This document shows positions 41,205-53,680 of a DNA stretch of 64,000 nucleotides, piece by piece. The notes under the pieces were generated by a model. It made no database searches and was not told where the DNA came from. It was given only the letters and a program-made list of their open reading frames with translations. Each line of letters begins with the position of its first letter. Positions within the stretch are counted from its first letter, which is position 1. Source of the stretch: Heterostelium multicystogenum (lineage: Eukaryota; Evosea; Eumycetozoa; Acytosteliales; Acytosteliaceae); the NCBI GenBank assembly GCA_003667245.1, contig RCNN01000096.1, forward strand, positions 1 to 64,000, read 5' to 3'. A program made the position numbers and the translations under genes.

Positions 41205-44200
41205 TTAAACTTCAATTTCAATTGAATCAAGGTCAACCTGAGCTGCACGAGCTCCACGACCTGCTCTTCTTCTGTTCTTGAAGGCATCACCACTTGCAAT
41301 AGTGTTCAAAAAGATCATCGACAACTGCCTCTGGCATAACTTCTTCTGAAGCACCCTTCTTCTTTCTTTCTTCTGCGGCTTGCTTCTTCTTAGCATCTTC
41401 CTCTTCTTTGAGTTTTCTTTGCAGCCTCTCTCTTTGCAATCTTCTCAGCTTGTTGTGCCAATAGTTCGTTTTCTTTAGTTGACTTATCATATTGATCGAC
41501 GAATTTGACAAACATTGAGAGGAATTCGGATGGATCAATCTTTGGATCTTCACCATAGGTAGTAGCAAGTGTTCTGAATTCGGTCTCCATTTGTTGGGAG
41601 TTGTCGGTAATTTGATCGATATCCTCTTGAGCAACCTTCAAGAATGTCTCAAAAAGTTGCCTTGAATGTGTCTTGGTCGTTGGCAGGGGACAATGATTCG
41701 ATTGTCTTTTGTACTTGAGGAAATCCTTACGCAAAGTAGCAATTTCAGACAAGAGATTGGACATTGAGATCTTTGAGGCTGGCTCGACGTGCTTAAGTTC
41801 CTCTCCAAAGTTGGTCAAATGATTAAAGTCCTTTTGCAACACTTTAGCCAAATAGTTAATCAATGACATCTTATTGTCGGTGGATTTGGTATCGGCAAGC
41901 TTGGTGATTGTGTTTAATTTGAAACCAAATGCATTACCTCTTGGAGTACCACCATTGATAAAGTTACCCAAAATCAAAATGATTTCGATAATCTTTGGAA
42001 TCTTGGTTGATTCTGCTAATTCTTTAACAGCAGTACGGAAGTTAGCAATATCGAGTTTGATATCAGATTTCTTTGGACCATAACCGAAACGGAATTTCAT
42101 AGCAGAGAGACGAGTCTTAACTGCTGGAACGGCGTGGATCTTCAAAGAGAACTGCTCAGCAGTACCCAACTTGTTTACATCCTTTTCTTCCTTGAGGAAC
42201 TCATTGATATTGTTGATATCATCTTCTGATGGCAAGAAGGTGATAAGTGCGTCAATGTGATTACTTTGGAACATTAATTCATCACCACGATGAACAGCAC
42301 TACAAATGTCATCAAATGTTTTACCTTTGAAATTGAGACAAAAAGATGGAAAGATTTTGACTGGTCTTAGCATCGATAATGGCAACTGGACCAGTCTTCT
42401 TGGGAGCATTAGATTCTTTCTTTTCGATGACCTTTGCTTGGAATGCATCTTCGATTTCCTTATAATCCAAATTGATGTCCTTTGATGTATCGATTGTAAA
42501 TTTAGAGAAAATTGTACCTTGAATCTTCTTATCATTAAGTGAAGTCCATTGAAGACCCTTCATTTTCATTCCTGGAAGTGGGACCTGTTTTCTTGCTGGG
42601 GCTGCTGCTTTCTTACCAAATCCTGGTGGAGGTGGAGGTCCACCTGGGGGAGGTGGAGCTCCTGGAGGTGGGGGTGGTCCTGGGGGTCCTCCTCCGGGTG
42701 GTGGTGGAGGTGGTGGAGGTCCTCCTCCGGGTGGAGGTGGAGGTGGGGTGGTCCTCCTCCGGGTGGTGGTGGTGGTGGAGGTGGTCCTGCTCCGGGTGGA
42801 GGTGGTGGTGGGAGGTGGTGCTCCTCCAGGTGGAGGTGGTGGAGGAGGTGGTGCTCCTCCAGGTGGAGGTGGAGGAGGTGGTGCTGATGATCCTCCACTT
42901 GGTAAATCGGCGCCAACTGGAGCAGATCCCATTGGTCTTGATTTCAATGTTTCAATTTGTTCCAATAACATCTTAATATCATCTTCTTTACCCTTCAACT
43001 TGGCATTCAACTCTTCGAGTTGTTTGGCAGAGGTTTCCTCGTACTTTTTGACAAGGTCGATCTTCTCCTTCAATTCTAACTCTTGAGCGGCAACCTTCTT
43101 GTTAAGATCTTGAGATCCCTTTGAAAGCTCTTCAATCTTGGCACGCAATGGCAACTCTTTAGCTTCTTGTTCGCAAGTAAGTAACAAGTTGTCAAGTGGG
43201 ACAATAAAGTCCTCATCAACACCAATATTCTTATCACGCAATGAGATTTGTTTGATGATTCTGGAGGCAACCAACCATGTACGCAAACCAAGGTCTTCGT
43301 TGGCAGGAAGTAAAAGTAAATCTTTAACAATTTCACGGAAAGTATCGACCAATCCAGTGATCTTGATTTTGTCCATCAAAGCCTTGATGGTATCGTCAAT
43401 CGATGTTAAATTGAGACCTGGGAACTCGTTGAAACGATCAGCCATCTCCTTGTTGTCTTTGTTCTCTTCCTCTTCAAACACAGTGATTTGAGTATCCAAC
43501 TCTGGAGACTCATCGTATTCGTACTTGCTGAGATCAGCGATGATCTCCTTCAATCCCAACCAGTGGAATTCCTGACGCAATGACAAACGCAAATCGATTT
43601 CAGGTGGAGAATTGACAATGACATTTATAAATGACAAGTAAATTGATTTCATCTTCAAAGACTCTCTAGTCTCCTTGTGCCCAGTTTTGAACGCAGGGCA
43701 TTGACCAACGAAATGAATCTACGCTTTTCACCCTTGAGCACCTTGTTGTTGTTCATTACTTCGATAATGATCTTATGACCATTCTCATTAGCAAAATTGA
43801 TTGCATTCAAAAGTGCGATAGCCAACTCATTTACTCTATCCTAAAATATTTAAAATAACAATTATTAATAAGATGTTGTTGTTGTAGTTGTTTGGTTGTT
43901 GAAATTGGATTACTGATTTTGATTAATAGCGAATACATAAGTATACTAAAACAATAAACACACCTTATACAAATAAAATATAAACATATTGGAATTCCCA
44001 ATGTCGAGCTTCCTGTGTGGAAACTATACATTCGGATGCAGTGTGTTTACTACAATTAATTCATTCATTTAAAGAATAGAAATAATAGATTAAATAGATA
44101 GATAGTTGTCATTTGTTAAGAGGGAGGAGTCACCTCAGCCCTACCCTTCCTAATTCCATATGGAATTAGGAAAAGTGGGGTTTTGACTTTTAAGATAGTT

Positions 44201-45669
44201 ATATGGGCAAAGTTAATTATAATAAAATTAACATCTCAATTGAAAGATAGGGGTGGTGGGTAGTGTGGCGAAATTGAACGACTGTGTGTTGTGTATGTGT
44301 GAACATGTGGGTGGTGCAAATATTGCTTGTCTATACATACATTAGTTGAACCAAGACAGGCACCAATGACTTTAAATGAATTCTTAACACTCAAGATGAA
44401 TTGGATACCAATCTTGTTGTTCATGATATTCTTGATACATGACAAACATTCATATTGTTTCTGGATCGATTCTTCATTCAAACTATATTTAAAATATGGA
44501 TAACATTAGTAGTCTGTATTTTGGATGAATGTTCATTATTATTTAGACGTACGTTGGTTGTTGATTGATGACGTTGAGCAATTCAACAAGACGTGAGGTT
44601 GCTTCTAACTTGTGGAATTGACGAATCCAATCCAAACCACGAGAACGAAGGGCAACACTGATGTCCTTGAGATCTGAAACTGACATACCCTCTGAAGAGG
44701 AGGTTGGAGATGCTGGTGCAGTACCCGATGTACCCAAGTTACCAGAGGATTTTGATTTGGTTACAAGCTCACGAAGTAGCTTAACTGCAAAATGATCTGG
44801 TGTCTTGTCACTTGACAATTTCTATGATAGAAATGAAGACAGTTAATAAATAAAGTGCAAAAACTACCTATTTGTAGTTAGGATTAATACTTACATCTCT
44901 ATTTTGCTCAATCATCAATAACTTGTTCTTCCAATCCATCTTTTAGCATTGCCTCCTTAGCTTTTGGATCATTTGCCAATTGATCGACCAAAAGGGCAAA
45001 TTGTCTCTCAACATCAGCCATCTTCTTTTTGCTCATCCATTTGCTTTTGCTTTTCGAATACTAATTACATTGATCAATAATCAAGCTCTTGGTTGCAAAG
45101 AGATCAAACACAACTTACCTGCTTTATCTTGTCCGAAATTTGGAGTCAAGGTGAGGGTAAATCAGATTTGGCCTCATGTTTGGTTCCTTGATTTAAGATG
45201 ACTGGTAATGAAATGTTGGTTGGTTCATTCAAGATGACATTGGTATCGGTGATTGGATAGTGTGCCTCACCAATAAGTTTGTCACCAGAGAATTGTTGTG
45301 TTCATAAACTTCAATCTCTACATCTGGTTTTTTTCTGCTCATCGTTTATATATTAGTAAGACAAACTATCGATGTGACTTTGCTTGAACTATCGATTTAC
45401 TTACCTCTGGGTATTTGTCACATTTTGACTTCGAATGACAATGATTGATTCCACTCTGGATCAGATGATTTAGTGACAACTTTAGTCTTTTGGGCTTTCT
45501 TTTTGTTTCCCCAAACCACTTTTACGTATGGACTACATACAGAACCGTCGGAACCAACCAATTTGGTAGCTTTTACAAACATTGACTTTCAAATTAAATA
45601 ATTTGTTGCTGTACTTGGATTTCTTTTCCTTCTCACCTGAAATAGTGGTGTCTTACTACTTTCAGACAT
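41205..45669 (-). CDS. Diaphanous-related formin with N-terminal C2-like domain
   Basis: Actin nucleator and elongator. In order: MSESSKTPLF, a C2-like domain (MFVKATKLVGSDGSVCSPYV, KVVWGNKKKAQKTKVV, SDPEWNQSLSFEVK), a GBD/FH3 region (ERQFALLVDQLANDPKAKEA, QYECLSCIKNIMNNKIGIQF, RVNELAIALLNAINFANENG), a coiled coil (KKVAAQELELKEKIDLVKKY), a polyproline FH1 (about 42620-42890, binds profilin), the FH2 domain (GMKMKGLQWTSLNDKKIQGT, LGNFINGGTPRGNAFGFKL, TKSTDNKMSLINYLAKVLQK), and a DAD-like tail (VVDDLFNTIASGDAFKNRRR, AGRGARAAQVDLDSIEIEV). GBD plus DAD implies Rho-GTPase-released autoinhibition. Frame moves occur in FH1 (two, compensating), near 42350, near 41650-41700, near 41400 and near 41300. 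One intron (43841-44340) is 500 nt and carries a palindrome. Dictyostelids have about ten formins; I cannot say which this is. Confidence 0.9.
44127..44190. repeat. Intronic foldback with perfect 26-bp palindromic core
   Basis: The core 44147-44172 is TTCCTAATTCCAT plus its exact reverse complement. It is extended outward by imperfect pairing (CCCTAC with GTGGGG) and an AGTCA/TGACT outer pair. It lies inside the 500-nt formin intron. It may be a small MITE-like insertion or a structured intron element. Confidence 0.7.
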
Positions 45670-46559
45670 CTTTCTTTAATTTAATGAAAAAACAAACAAA
45701 CTACTCTATCTCTATCCAGTCTGTGTTTCTATGTGTTGTTAAATATAATTACAATTTGATTTTTAGGGTTGGTTATATTATATATACATGTATTTGATTG
45801 AAAGAAAAATGAATAAAACAAAAGGAAATAATACAAATTAATATCTATCTGTCTGTCTGCCTTGTTTGGTTGGACTGATTTATTGATTAATTGATTGATC
45901 GATTAAGAAAAGGAGTAATGGTACCTATCTAATCTAATCTAACCAAATCAAACAAACATCAAAATACAAAGTTTGATATTGCTCTGTTATCTCTTCTTAT
46001 TATTATTATTATTTATTTTGATTTCACTTTTAAATCCTTTTTCATACAAGATGTTTGATCAAATTTCAAAAAAAAACATTTAGTTCACCCAATTTATTTT
46101 CAATTAAAAAATGATGATGGGTGGGTTTTATCATTATGATAATCACAGTTTAAAAAAAAAAAGTAGTAATTTTAATAAAATATAATTTTGGCTTACCCTC
46201 CGTGACCTTGGACTTTCATCTTAAATAAATAGATGTCTCATGTTTCCACGCTAAATGTTGTTCACCTGATGAATCTGTTGAGAGGACCCTAAACAAGCTC
46301 ATCGTGTGATGGTACCATCTATATAAGGTTCAAATACAATGATATGATAATAATATAATTTCAGAGTTATGCGTTATTTTTTTATTTTCTTAACTGGCAA
46401 TTCAACTAGGGATGATTGTGAAAGGAGTCTAAGAAAGAGGGTGGTCATTACCTCTACCACTAAATGTTGCACTTCTCTCTTTTGATAAAATACTGTCTCC
46501 TGATATAGATATTGGATTGTTATTATTATTATTAGTTGTTGTTGAAAAAGGGATTATTA
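45670..46559. other. Intergenic with a GC-richer stretch
   Basis: Upstream of the formin gene and downstream of the U-box gene. Mostly AT-rich. The stretch 46190-46335 is less AT-rich and contains CCTGATGAATCTG and TGTGATGGTACC, and 46405-46490 contains GGATGATTGTG; these could be snoRNA-like, but no complete C/D or H/ACA layout was found. No protein gene is seen. Confidence 0.4.
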
Positions 46560-48426
46560 CTATTGGTGAATTTGAGGAAAACCGTTAAAGTTTGTTGGGG
46601 TTGAGGGCTTGTGAGGACTATTGTTATGACTGTTATGATTATTATTGCTTCCTATATGGAAGAATGGATTGGTGGTCCCGTTATTATTATTATTCATTGG
46701 ATCAAATGGATCGTTGCTGACGGACAAGTTTGAAAATTGTAAATAGCTGGGTGTTGTCGGTGGGTTGGAGTGGGTGGTATTTACAACGACAACGTGTGAA
46801 GGTCGACTCTTTATGAGTCTCTTGCGCTTCTTTGATTCGTGGTAGGATTGAATCTGCTGGTGAAGTTCAAAGTTGGTTTGTGTGTCGGTTATTCTGATGC
46901 CTGAGAAAGGATCGTTTAAAGTAGTGATTGTCAAAAAGTTTTTGACAGTAGAGCGATCGACCAAACTTTTCCGATGGCAGCTGAATAGGATCGCTCATCA
47001 ATTCAAGTGTAATAGGGTCGAGGAATATCGTTGGAACACCGGCTTCGTTGAGGACATATCTGGATGTGCCTCGAGGAATCGATCAAAGTCTGTGGTATGG
47101 CTGCTGAAATCAGAGGTAGTCGATGAGACATCTGACATGTCAGAGTCAATAGAGTCGCGAATTGAAGGAGGACTTGAAGGAATAGCCGAAAAAGATGAAG
47201 AAATCGGTAGTGTGAATTGTTGATTGGCACCTTTGTTGGCCAGTGGTTGTTGAAGCAAGTGGCTGTTGTTGATACACAGGAAACAATGATTGTGTATTTG
47301 ATTTTTGTGACTGTATCGCAATTGATTTTTGGTAGATTTGACCAACTGTATTTTGTGGACAATGAGACGATGGCAGTCCCCAAATCTCAATTCCACCTAT
47401 CGAAGGACCAACTTGCTTGAAAAACTAAAGTATTGGAAAAAGTAAAGAATTAATGATATTGATCGATTGGATTCGTGCCTAATAATGAATATTACCTTTT
47501 AGTATTCTTATACGTATCGATTTGATATTGTTTAATAAATATACATTTGAACCAAAGTGCTTGATTTGAGAGGGTAATAAATAGTTGAGTGGTGGTTGGT
47601 GATTAACATGACCATCCATGAAATGAGGATGTGAAAAATAAGTGAATAGTTTATCTTGTGTTGATGGAGATCATCAAAGTGGCCAACAAACTTGAATGAC
47701 TGGTGAACCAGTTTGCTGTATACAAGATTTGAGTTGGGTGAAGATGTTTGAGATGCAATCGATTGCTTTTTCATTAATTGATTTGGATATCGTTCCTTTG
47801 AGATATCCCATTGATTGTTCACTGACAGCATTGTTGGCATCATTTTTAATATCAGAGCTGCTGTTTGGTGGTTTGAGCGATCCTTTGCCACTGTTATTTT
47901 CGATTCCACTTTTGTTATTTGCATTTTCAATCATAGTTTTAGCATTTGCATCGATCTCTTCAAACGTCAAATCAGAAACATAGAATGACAATGATTGTAT
48001 TATACCTGTTTCCACTTTTTGAAATCAGTCCAATTCTTTCCAAATCAATTGGATAGCTGGAAATGAAGGCGGTATTAATTATTTTTCTAAAATGTAGATT
48101 GTAACTATATATGAACCTACGGAAATGAAATAGTTATGTCCAATGGTGTTTTGATGAATTGTGCGGCGATGAATCCTTTGTCTCTTTGCGACACGTTGTC
48201 TGACAGTAAGTTTTGAAATTTGATAGTCATCGCTGAATGCTGGAAGCATCACAATTATTGTGCAACCAAGTTCGCCATATGAGAAATCAATGAGATTGCA
48301 ACCAACCGCTGAGTGATTGGTGAACGGGTTGAGGTTGCAGCTGCAGCAGTCGTAGTTGCTACACCAATTGAACTCTTTATTACTATAGTTATTCTGATTA
48401 AAACTATCATTTATAGAGGATGTCAT
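46560..48426 (-). CDS. RNF37/UBOX5-type U-box E3 ubiquitin ligase-like protein
   Basis: The N-terminal region matches RNF37: QRDKGFIAAQFIKTPLDITI, SFP, then after an intron YPIDLERIGLISKSG and GIIQSLSFYVSDLTFEE, as in the animal KRSHGF...FIKPPV.VT.SFPF..EICRI block. The U-box lies at about 46890-47060: VPTIFLDPITLELMSDPIQL-PS, then after a frame move VDRSTVKNFLTITTLNDPFS and GIRIT. U-boxes recruit E2 enzymes without zinc. The C-terminal part is low-complexity with Asn/Ser/Pro (ends PTNFNGFPQIHQ). The RING finger at the end of human RNF37 is not seen. The frame moves near 48270, 48020, 47690, 47400 and 46970. The ATG at 48424-48426 (MTSSINDSFNQ) is taken as start. Family identity rests on two conserved blocks and is reasonably sure. 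Confidence 0.72.
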
Positions 48427-49270
48427 TTCTTTTCTTTTTGTCGTCTTGTTGTTGATTTGTGAATCAATTACATTCAATGGTGATTATGGATGATGATGAT
48501 GATGTTACAAGCTATATGAATCCTTCTAATGTTGCCCAAGGTTATATCTTAAAATTAGAATTGATTTAATCTATGCACTTATTATTTATTGATTAACTGA
48601 TTGATTAGATTGATAGATAGATAGATGAAGTTATATATTTATTAAATCTATCAAGAAACATAATAAAGTTTGTAAGTAATTTACTTTCTTGTGAAATGAT
48701 AAGATTGTTATGCCGTTGGTGATGCTGATGATGTTGCTGATATTATTAATTAAATATTGATAATATAAATAATTGTTTGATTTGATTGATAGATTTGAAT
48801 AGAGATAATAATAATAATAACAATAATAATAATAATAATAGTATTGTTATTGTTGTAAGTGTGTTTATTAAAATTTTATTAACAATTCAATATTTGTTAT
48901 TGTTGTGGTGGTGTGAATAATGTAGTTATTGTGTTGTTTATTAATGCGAATAATATAATATCACACAATCCAATCTATCTTTACAATAATACTATTATTC
49001 TAATTCAATAAGTAAGTTGTGGTGGGTGTGTTTTTTAAAGATATTTTTTTGGAATAGGAAAAAACATTGTATAAGAAGCAAAAATGTAAAATCTTTTATA
49101 AAATATTGTTCTTTTAGAAAAAATCAAATGGATGGAATAAAAACAATTGTATGGTACTTTTCATTGGACCGATTTGGAACCTACAAAATCAAATTATAAA
49201 GGCAAGAAAACCTCATCATTTCGATTTTGTTTATTAAGATAACAACTTGTTTGGATAGTTGATCGATTTG
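48427..49270. other. Intergenic, microsatellite-rich
   Basis: Upstream of the U-box gene. It contains GAT repeats near 48490, GATA repeats near 48612, and an (AAT/AAC)n tract at 48807-48842. The 60-codon plus frame at 49017 has no coding character. Nothing else is seen. Confidence 0.45.
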
Positions 49271-51766
49271 TTATAATGCTTTGTGAGGTTTAACCAATAG
49301 ATTTGCGACGAGTAAGCCTATTGTTAGTGAGGTCGCAATCATAAACATTCCACCAAAAAGTGCAATTCCACCGTCGACCATTACCGCTTGACACTGAGAA
49401 TAAGCCTTTGACTCCCATCGACCCAGGGACTAACAGAATGATACCAGACATAATTGGCACAACTGATGTACCGTTTGTAAATCTTGCATATAAATTACCG
49501 GCGACACAGATGAGACAGGCTCCAAAGAATGATCCTACGTCTGTTCCAAATACTTCGTTACCCCAGTTGCCACCAATGATTCCAAGAATACTTGTAAGCA
49601 TGATGATCCACATCTGTCTTGGCGATGCCTTCATTTTGAATGGCAAAAGAGACAGCTGCCAGCGGAACTGCCAAAAACATAGTCCATGATGGGAATGAAT
49701 CTGGAGCTATCTCCTTTCGTACTGGAAGTATATTATCCGAGAATTTGGTACCCATGGCAATACCAAATGATAGCTGAAGTAGACATGAGAATGCTCCCAT
49801 CAATCTTGCATTTCCAGAGACAAGGTTACGCGTCGATATCTCTGCTACTGAAATCGTCAGTGACAAACCAGGCGCCAGTGCAATGATTCCTCCGAGTGTA
49901 ACCATGAATCTTGGAACGGGATAAATAAACGAATTGATTAGGGATGCAAATATCGCGCCACCAAATGCAGACAGTGCTTCCAAAACTTTACCGATGGGTG
50001 GCCATTTGCAACCAGCGGCATATAACAAACCAACATATAGACCAATAAATGAGCAAGAGCCGACTTCGACCCATCCACATTTTAAAAAGAATGAAAAAGC
50101 AAACGATGATACAATAAAACTAATCACTGTGACATAGATACTGTAGAGAGGTGGAGCCTTGAGGATATCACGGAGGTCTACAAGAGCAGTCTGACAGGAC
50201 TTTTTTCCATAAATCACTTCATCAGCCAGCTCCTCAAGTCGTACGAGACGCTCCATATTGTAGTCAGTCGATTGTATACGAAGCAAATGGGTGTATGGAG
50301 AAAGAATTGTGTGTGGAGAACCGAATGAAAAGAATATACCTGTTGGAGTTGTGAAAAAGTTACCATCTATTCGAAGGTAGAGCTAATCAAGGTAAGCTCG
50401 TACTCGAGACGATGTGCAGGTACTCCACTCATCAGCAATGCACGACCCAATTCCATAAGGAAAGGAACCACATAAGTCTCGAGTGTTTCCGAATCTACAA
50501 GATGTATGGGTAACTGAACGGATGGTGCCAATATTTGATAGACACTGTTCTTGAATTTTTCATCTTTTCCTTGGAGAAAACGATTCTTTCGTCTAGTTTT
50601 CACTTTGTCCGACGATATTTCAGCGAGTGCAATGGATTTGTCTGCTACTGTTATACTGACTGGACTAGGCATACTCTCTGATATCTGTGGTAGAATATCG
50701 GTTATCAGAGGGACTTGATCTGCACCATCGAGAATAGTTTGTTGAGCAACCACAGGAGATGGAATATTAACGATTACTGTCGATTTGGAGATTTCTTTCA
50801 TCTCCAAACCAGGGGACAAACTATCATCCATTACTGGTGATCGATATCTTTGGTACTTCCATAATATTTTTGAGCATTGAACTGTTGCCTATATTGTTGT
50901 ATGTCGAACCAAGAGGGTGCGCGGTGAAAGTTGTGGAAGATTTGAAAGTGAAGGTGCCAGACCCAGTGGTGACTGAGGAACTGGAATTGCTGTTACTGGA
51001 GTCAGTGGAGTAATCTCAGAGACTTCAGCAGGGATTGCAACCACATTTGCCATTGCGGGTGCAACTATATTTGTACATGGTAAGATAACTGTGTTGTTGG
51101 TAGCAGGATTGGCATTGCTATTCTGTGCTGCACTAGCAAGGATAGGCGATGTTATGACCAATGGTGGTGCTGTGGCAGGTGCCATGATCGCAGTTTGTTG
51201 AAGATTGGAACCAGGTGGCGCTGTTGATAGACCAGTCAGTGTATTTGGGTTGATAAGTGTCTGGCGCAATGGATTGGGTAGCAATACAGATTGCTGGAGT
51301 CGCGGCATCTCAGATACTGACTGCTTTAAAATCGAGGGAATGAATGAAGTTGTTGATGCATTTATAGCGTAATTATTATTGGTGTCCATATACTGTGAAG
51401 CAGACACTGAGACAGGCACTGGTTGATCGAATTCCAGTGAAGGATTCTGTTGCAGCATCTGTTGTTGTAGCTGCTGGATTTGCTGTTGCTGCATTATCAG
51501 TTGCTGCTGTAGCAACTGTTGTTGAGTCAACTGCTGTTCGTTGAGCACTCGCTCTTGATTCTGCAGCTTATTGATATCGACGACCAATTCATTGGGTGGG
51601 ACCATCGAAGTTGTCGTTGCCTTCAAGAAGGCATGGGAGGCTTTTACCTCAGTGGTCTTTGTCTGATCTCATTCTGCAATTCAATATCGTCAACAACCTT
51701 TGTGTTAGTAAAATCGGCCGGTCGTCATATAGCTTCAAATATAAGATTTGATAATGAACTAAACAT
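49271..51766 (-). CDS. ThrE-type (DUF1212) multipass membrane transporter-like protein
   Basis: Related to bacterial threonine/serine exporter ThrE and fungal Prm10-type proteins. The cytosolic ThrE domain has FLMELGRALLMSGVPAHRLE, then RIDGNFFTTPTGIFFSFGSP, and MERLVRLEELADEVIYGKKS. About ten hydrophobic segments follow (SIYVTVISFIVSSFAFSFF, FSCLLQLSFGIAMG, MWIIMLTSILGIIGGNWGNE, VVPIMSGIILLVPGSMGVKG), ending LLVANLLVKPHKAL at 49271. The N-terminal 250 residues are Gln-rich and then Pro/Ala/Thr-rich and are absent from bacterial ThrE. No intron is needed. The frame moves near 51660, 50920, 50840, 50395, 49650 and 49370. The start is uncertain: the ATG at 51764-51766 (MFSSLSNLIFEA) is followed by an in-frame TGA that one base would remove. 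Substrate in amoebae is unknown. Confidence 0.82.
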
Positions 51767-52530
51767 AGTTTGTTGTTGTTGTTGTTGGAGACCAATTGCA
51801 TACGACAAAGCAAGTAATCAACTATAGTTTTTGATTATATACTGAGGTATACAACTATAAGATGAGTTTATTCATACATACCAGGGGAGCCTTTATCTTT
51901 TCCAGAAGCTATACATTGTGTTGTTTGGTTGTTTCTATTTTAATTATTATTACTATTACTATATTATTATTATTATTGTAATCGATAAATCTTGTAATCT
52001 AATCTGATGCGATCTAAATTTGTAAATTGTATAAATAAATATGAATATATATGTTTAATAAATATTTGATTGTTGTTGTTATTATTATTATGTTGTGTTA
52101 TTGCTGGTAGCTGTAGTAGTTTAGTTATTGGATGTGGGTATTGCAATTGTTATTGATGCAATCTACAGCATATTGATTGGTGAGCAAGTAGAGATATTAA
52201 ATATTATTGTTATTGTTGTTGGCAATAGGACAAATCAAATTGGAGCATATTGTTGTGGTTGTGGGGTGGGTAAAAGATAAGAAAGGAGTTAGTTCACTGT
52301 TAAAGTATTCGTAAAAATAATTATAATTATTATTATTATAATAATATTCAAGATTAGTGTCTAAAAGAGGCAATGACATGACACTTGTCAGAAATGTCAA
52401 CAACAACAATCAATGAAATATAAAATTCCGAGTGAAATAGATAAAACAAACTAATCTACTATTGATAAAGCTTGTTAGATAGATGAGTTCTCTGTGACCT
52501 CAGAGTGTCAATGGGCCTTATCTCATTATA

Positions 52531-52791
52531 ATGGCTCAACCATTCATTTCATATGGAAGCCAAAAATATGGTGGAGCGTGGTATGTATGTCCTCATATCA
52601 TCACATCACATAGCATATATTATACATATAATCAAACAACATCAATAATTAACATTTTCTTTTCTTTCTTTTCCGAGACTACTAACTTGCTCTATTCTTG
52701 GTTTGTATTATTATCGCTTTCTTCTTATAACTGCACTTATATTACACTAATACAAATAACATTAAACAGGATGATTGATTCATTTATATAA
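52531..52791 (+). CDS. Possible two-exon micro-ORF
   Basis: An ATG starts MAQPFISYGSQKYGGA, then a GTATGT donor at 52580. A TTAAACAG acceptor at about 52769 would join W-MIDSFI-stop, giving only about 23 residues. Read without splicing, the frame continues to 52791 (86 codons) with a less coding-like tail. The first exon looks selected (common codons, good start context), but no homologue is recognised, and it may be a remnant. Confidence 0.2.
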   Translation: MAQPFISYGSQKYGGAWYVCPHIITSHSIYYTYNQTTSIINIFFSFFSETTNLLYSWFVLLSLSSYNCTYITLIQITLNRMIDSFI

Positions 52792-53680
52792 TGATGATTG
52801 ATTGAATTGATGATTAATTATATTGGATTGATTGGCTGGCTAGTTGGATAGAAGAATTGATAGATAATGATATCAACTTTATAAAGGTAGATATAATAAA
52901 CTAATTATAATAAGAAGTAGTAGTGATTGTAGTTTTGACAAAACTATATAATGATTTGATTAATAAATGATTAGCTATACAATGAGCAGAGTGTATTTAT
53001 CATGCGATGTGATATTATTTTAATATAATTATGGATTCAATAAGATCTAAGCAAATACAATAATCAAATTGATCGTAGCAACACTATCAAACACTCACAC
53101 ACACAAAACGGGACACTTGTGGATTAAAATCAAGAAAAACAGAGAATATCCACATAATGTCCACATAATTCTGAAAATAATCCCCCACCTGGTAGTGGTA
53201 ATAAACAAGTAAATAATGTATTCATAAATAGATAATAAAGTTTTGATTGTTATTATTATAATAAAGATTGGAATATCAGAATATAAGAATATCAATATCT
53301 TGTTGATTACTTCATTGTTTATTTAAATATATATATACATACGTTCCTCTATTACAATTATTATATTTATCTATCTATTTATCGAGATAGATATCGAAAT
53401 ACATACGAAAGTTATTAAATATTACTATTATTGTTTTCTTCTACTTCTATTGTTGTTGATTGATCGTTTGATTGATCGTTTGTAAAATATAATAAATATT
53501 AACAGATTTATAATTTTGTTATTAATAATGAGTTTGTATGTGTATCTATCTCATTGTAAGTACTATGTATGATGTTATCATAAATAAGATATAATAAAAT
53601 ATGATTTAAATCTTGTAGTGAGTTGTAAATTACTACTACTATTATTATTTTATTGTTTTTTTTTTTTTTGTTTTAAATAA

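Noticed and set aside
42539..43086. Plus-strand frames rich in Val, Gly and Trp opposite the formin
   Set aside because: They are the antisense of the polyproline FH1 coding sequence.
46265..46330. CTGATGA resembling a hammerhead ribozyme core or a C/D-box snoRNA
   Set aside because: No GAAA and no cleavage triplet in the right places for a hammerhead, and no matching D box or terminal stem for a snoRNA.
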